A stretch of 57,206 bases of DNA, from positions 1 to 57,206 of the forward strand of contig NZ_SJZB01000046.1 of the NCBI RefSeq assembly GCF_004337445.1, given 5' to 3'. This document shows positions 56,537 to 57,206 of this stretch, in pieces. Made by a program: the position numbers and the translations under genes. The DNA comes from Parasulfuritortus cantonensis (lineage in GTDB: Bacteria > Pseudomonadota > Gammaproteobacteria > Burkholderiales > Thiobacillaceae). Every line of letters begins with the position of its first letter. The first letter of the stretch is position 1. Under the pieces are notes generated by a model. That model did no database searches and was not told the origin of the DNA. It was given only the letters and a program-made list of their open reading frames with translations.

Positions 56537-57206
56537 CAGGATTCCGGGGACCTTGGAGGTGGCGGAAACATACTCTCGCCCCGGGGCGATTTCAATTCGC
56601 CCGCCGGGCCGTTTCCGGGCGACCCGCCACCGGCGGCCGGCGCCTCGGGCCGGTAAGCCTGGAGGCCGGTCCAGCGGCCGCGCCACAGCGGCGCCGGCCG
56701 GTAGGCCACACCGGTGAGCGCGCTGAGCACCGGCCCCGCCTGGCCGAGCGCGCACGCCGACCGGCCCGCCCCCCACACGACCCAGATGGTCCGTCCCGGC
56801 GCCGGCAGGGCGGGCAGCAGAAAGGCCGCGTAGGTCACGCCCCGGCAATGGGCCGTCTCGGCCGCCGTCGAATCGAGCACCCGGGTCCGTCCGTCCGCCT
56901 CGGGCCAAAGGGCGTAGACGCGTGGCAGCCGGTCGCCGAGGTAGAACCAGAGCGGGTAATACGACTCCCAGCGGCCCAGCAGCATGACGTCGTCCGGCCG
57001 GGCGTTGGCACGCCAGTATTGCGCCAGGCTGCGCCAGTCCTCCTTGTGCTCGTGCTTGAAGTAATGCTGGGTCGAGGCCAGAAAGGTCAGCACGCTCACG
57101 AGCACGGCCAGCCGGGCCACGCCAGGGCGATGCAGGCAGCCCGGTAACAGGGCGAGGCCGGCCACGGCCAGGACATGGCCCGGCAGCAGCGTCCGAAGCA
57201 GGAACA
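56536..57206 (-). CDS. C-terminal part of a membrane glycosyltransferase (GT39/ArnT-like), cut by the window edge
   Basis: The reading frame is open from the window end (57206) to the stop at 56536, so only the last 222 residues are seen. They comprise the end of a hydrophobic membrane region, another helix (VLVSVLTFLAS), then a soluble domain with EDWRSLAQYW, DDVMLLGRWESYYPLWFYL and a Pro-rich tail. This matches the end of dolichyl-phosphate-mannose- or ArnT-type transferases, but the catalytic N-terminus is outside. The stop overlaps kup. Confidence 0.65.
   Translation of the reverse strand, partial: FLLRTLLPGHVLAVAGLALLPGCLHRPGVARLAVLVSVLTFLASTQHYFKHEHKEDWRSLAQYWRANARPDDVMLLGRWESYYPLWFYLGDRLPRVYALWPEADGRTRVLDSTAAETAHCRGVTYAAFLLPALPAPGRTIWVVWGAGRSACALGQAGPVLSALTGVAYRPAPLWRGRWTGLQAYRPEAPAAGGGSPGNGPAGELKSPRGESMFPPPPRSPES

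Overview
The window is a dense, high-GC (roughly two-thirds G+C) bacterial chromosome segment with about 63 protein genes and no gene-free stretch over 300 bases. Gene content and neighbourhoods point to a betaproteobacterium, probably an autotrophic or sulfur-oxidiser-like lineage such as Hydrogenophilales. The supporting neighbourhoods are algH-ruvX-pyrR-pyrB-pyrC', hemC-hemD-hemX-hemY, cyaY divergent from lptM-lysA, ubiJ-ubiB, mtnA-hda and NodI/NodJ-type ABC genes. The taxonomic call is inference from gene order. I see no tRNA, rRNA, CRISPR, insertion sequence, phage or replication-origin signature.

Layout. 1-6.3 kb: a zinc-binding CZB protein, gamma carbonic anhydrase, oligopeptidase A, then a tightly overlapped run (DUF4124-glutaredoxin, MazG-like, thioredoxin-like ferredoxin, alpha/beta hydrolase, NodI). 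6.3-10.2 kb: an opposite-strand pair (PhnD-like binding protein and a membrane PAS-GGDEF-EAL protein) that separates nodI from nodJ. 10.4-15.3 kb: nodJ, a small membrane protein, and the leftward algH-ruvX-pyrR-pyrB-pyrC' operon, whose dihydroorotase-like subunit has lost metal ligands. 15.4-17.3 kb: a frameshifted photolyase gene and a DOMON-like protein. 17.3-18.3 kb: a lower-GC accessory patch with a DUF4160/DUF2442 pair preceded by a palindrome. 18.3-25.8 kb: DUF1343 muramidase-like, membrane ferritin, epimerase, ferredoxin reductase, and the haem operon with a short HemY. 25.8-33.2 kb: thioredoxin-like, argH, MATE pump, two stand-alone cyclic-nucleotide-binding proteins with cyaY, lptM-lysA, and a frameshifted Ala/Lys-repeat histone-like gene with a strong terminator. 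33.3-42.9 kb: aminotransferase, two orphan small genes, msrPQ, an RND pump, thioredoxin, truC, yaeQ. 42.9-57.2 kb: hybrid histidine kinase, YcxB-like protein, glycosyltransferase, hda-mtnA, GGDEF cyclase, ubiJ-ubiB, FadL/OmpP1 porin, Kup, and the cut C-terminus of a membrane glycosyltransferase.

Themes. Several genes serve signalling (two c-di-GMP proteins, a hybrid kinase, two cNMP-binding proteins, CZB), redox and iron handling (ferredoxins, frataxin, MbfA, thioredoxins, MsrPQ, haem synthesis) and the envelope (RND, MATE, NodIJ, FadL, Kup). Most same-strand neighbours overlap by 4 bases (ATGA, GTGA or TTGA), which indicates translational coupling. Two genes carry single-base losses in C homopolymers, which may be real mutations or sequence errors. 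No clear new multi-gene system is evident. The best candidates for a second look are the split NodIJ locus with its sensor cassette, the palindrome-controlled DUF4160/DUF2442 module, and the tandem cNMP-binding proteins.
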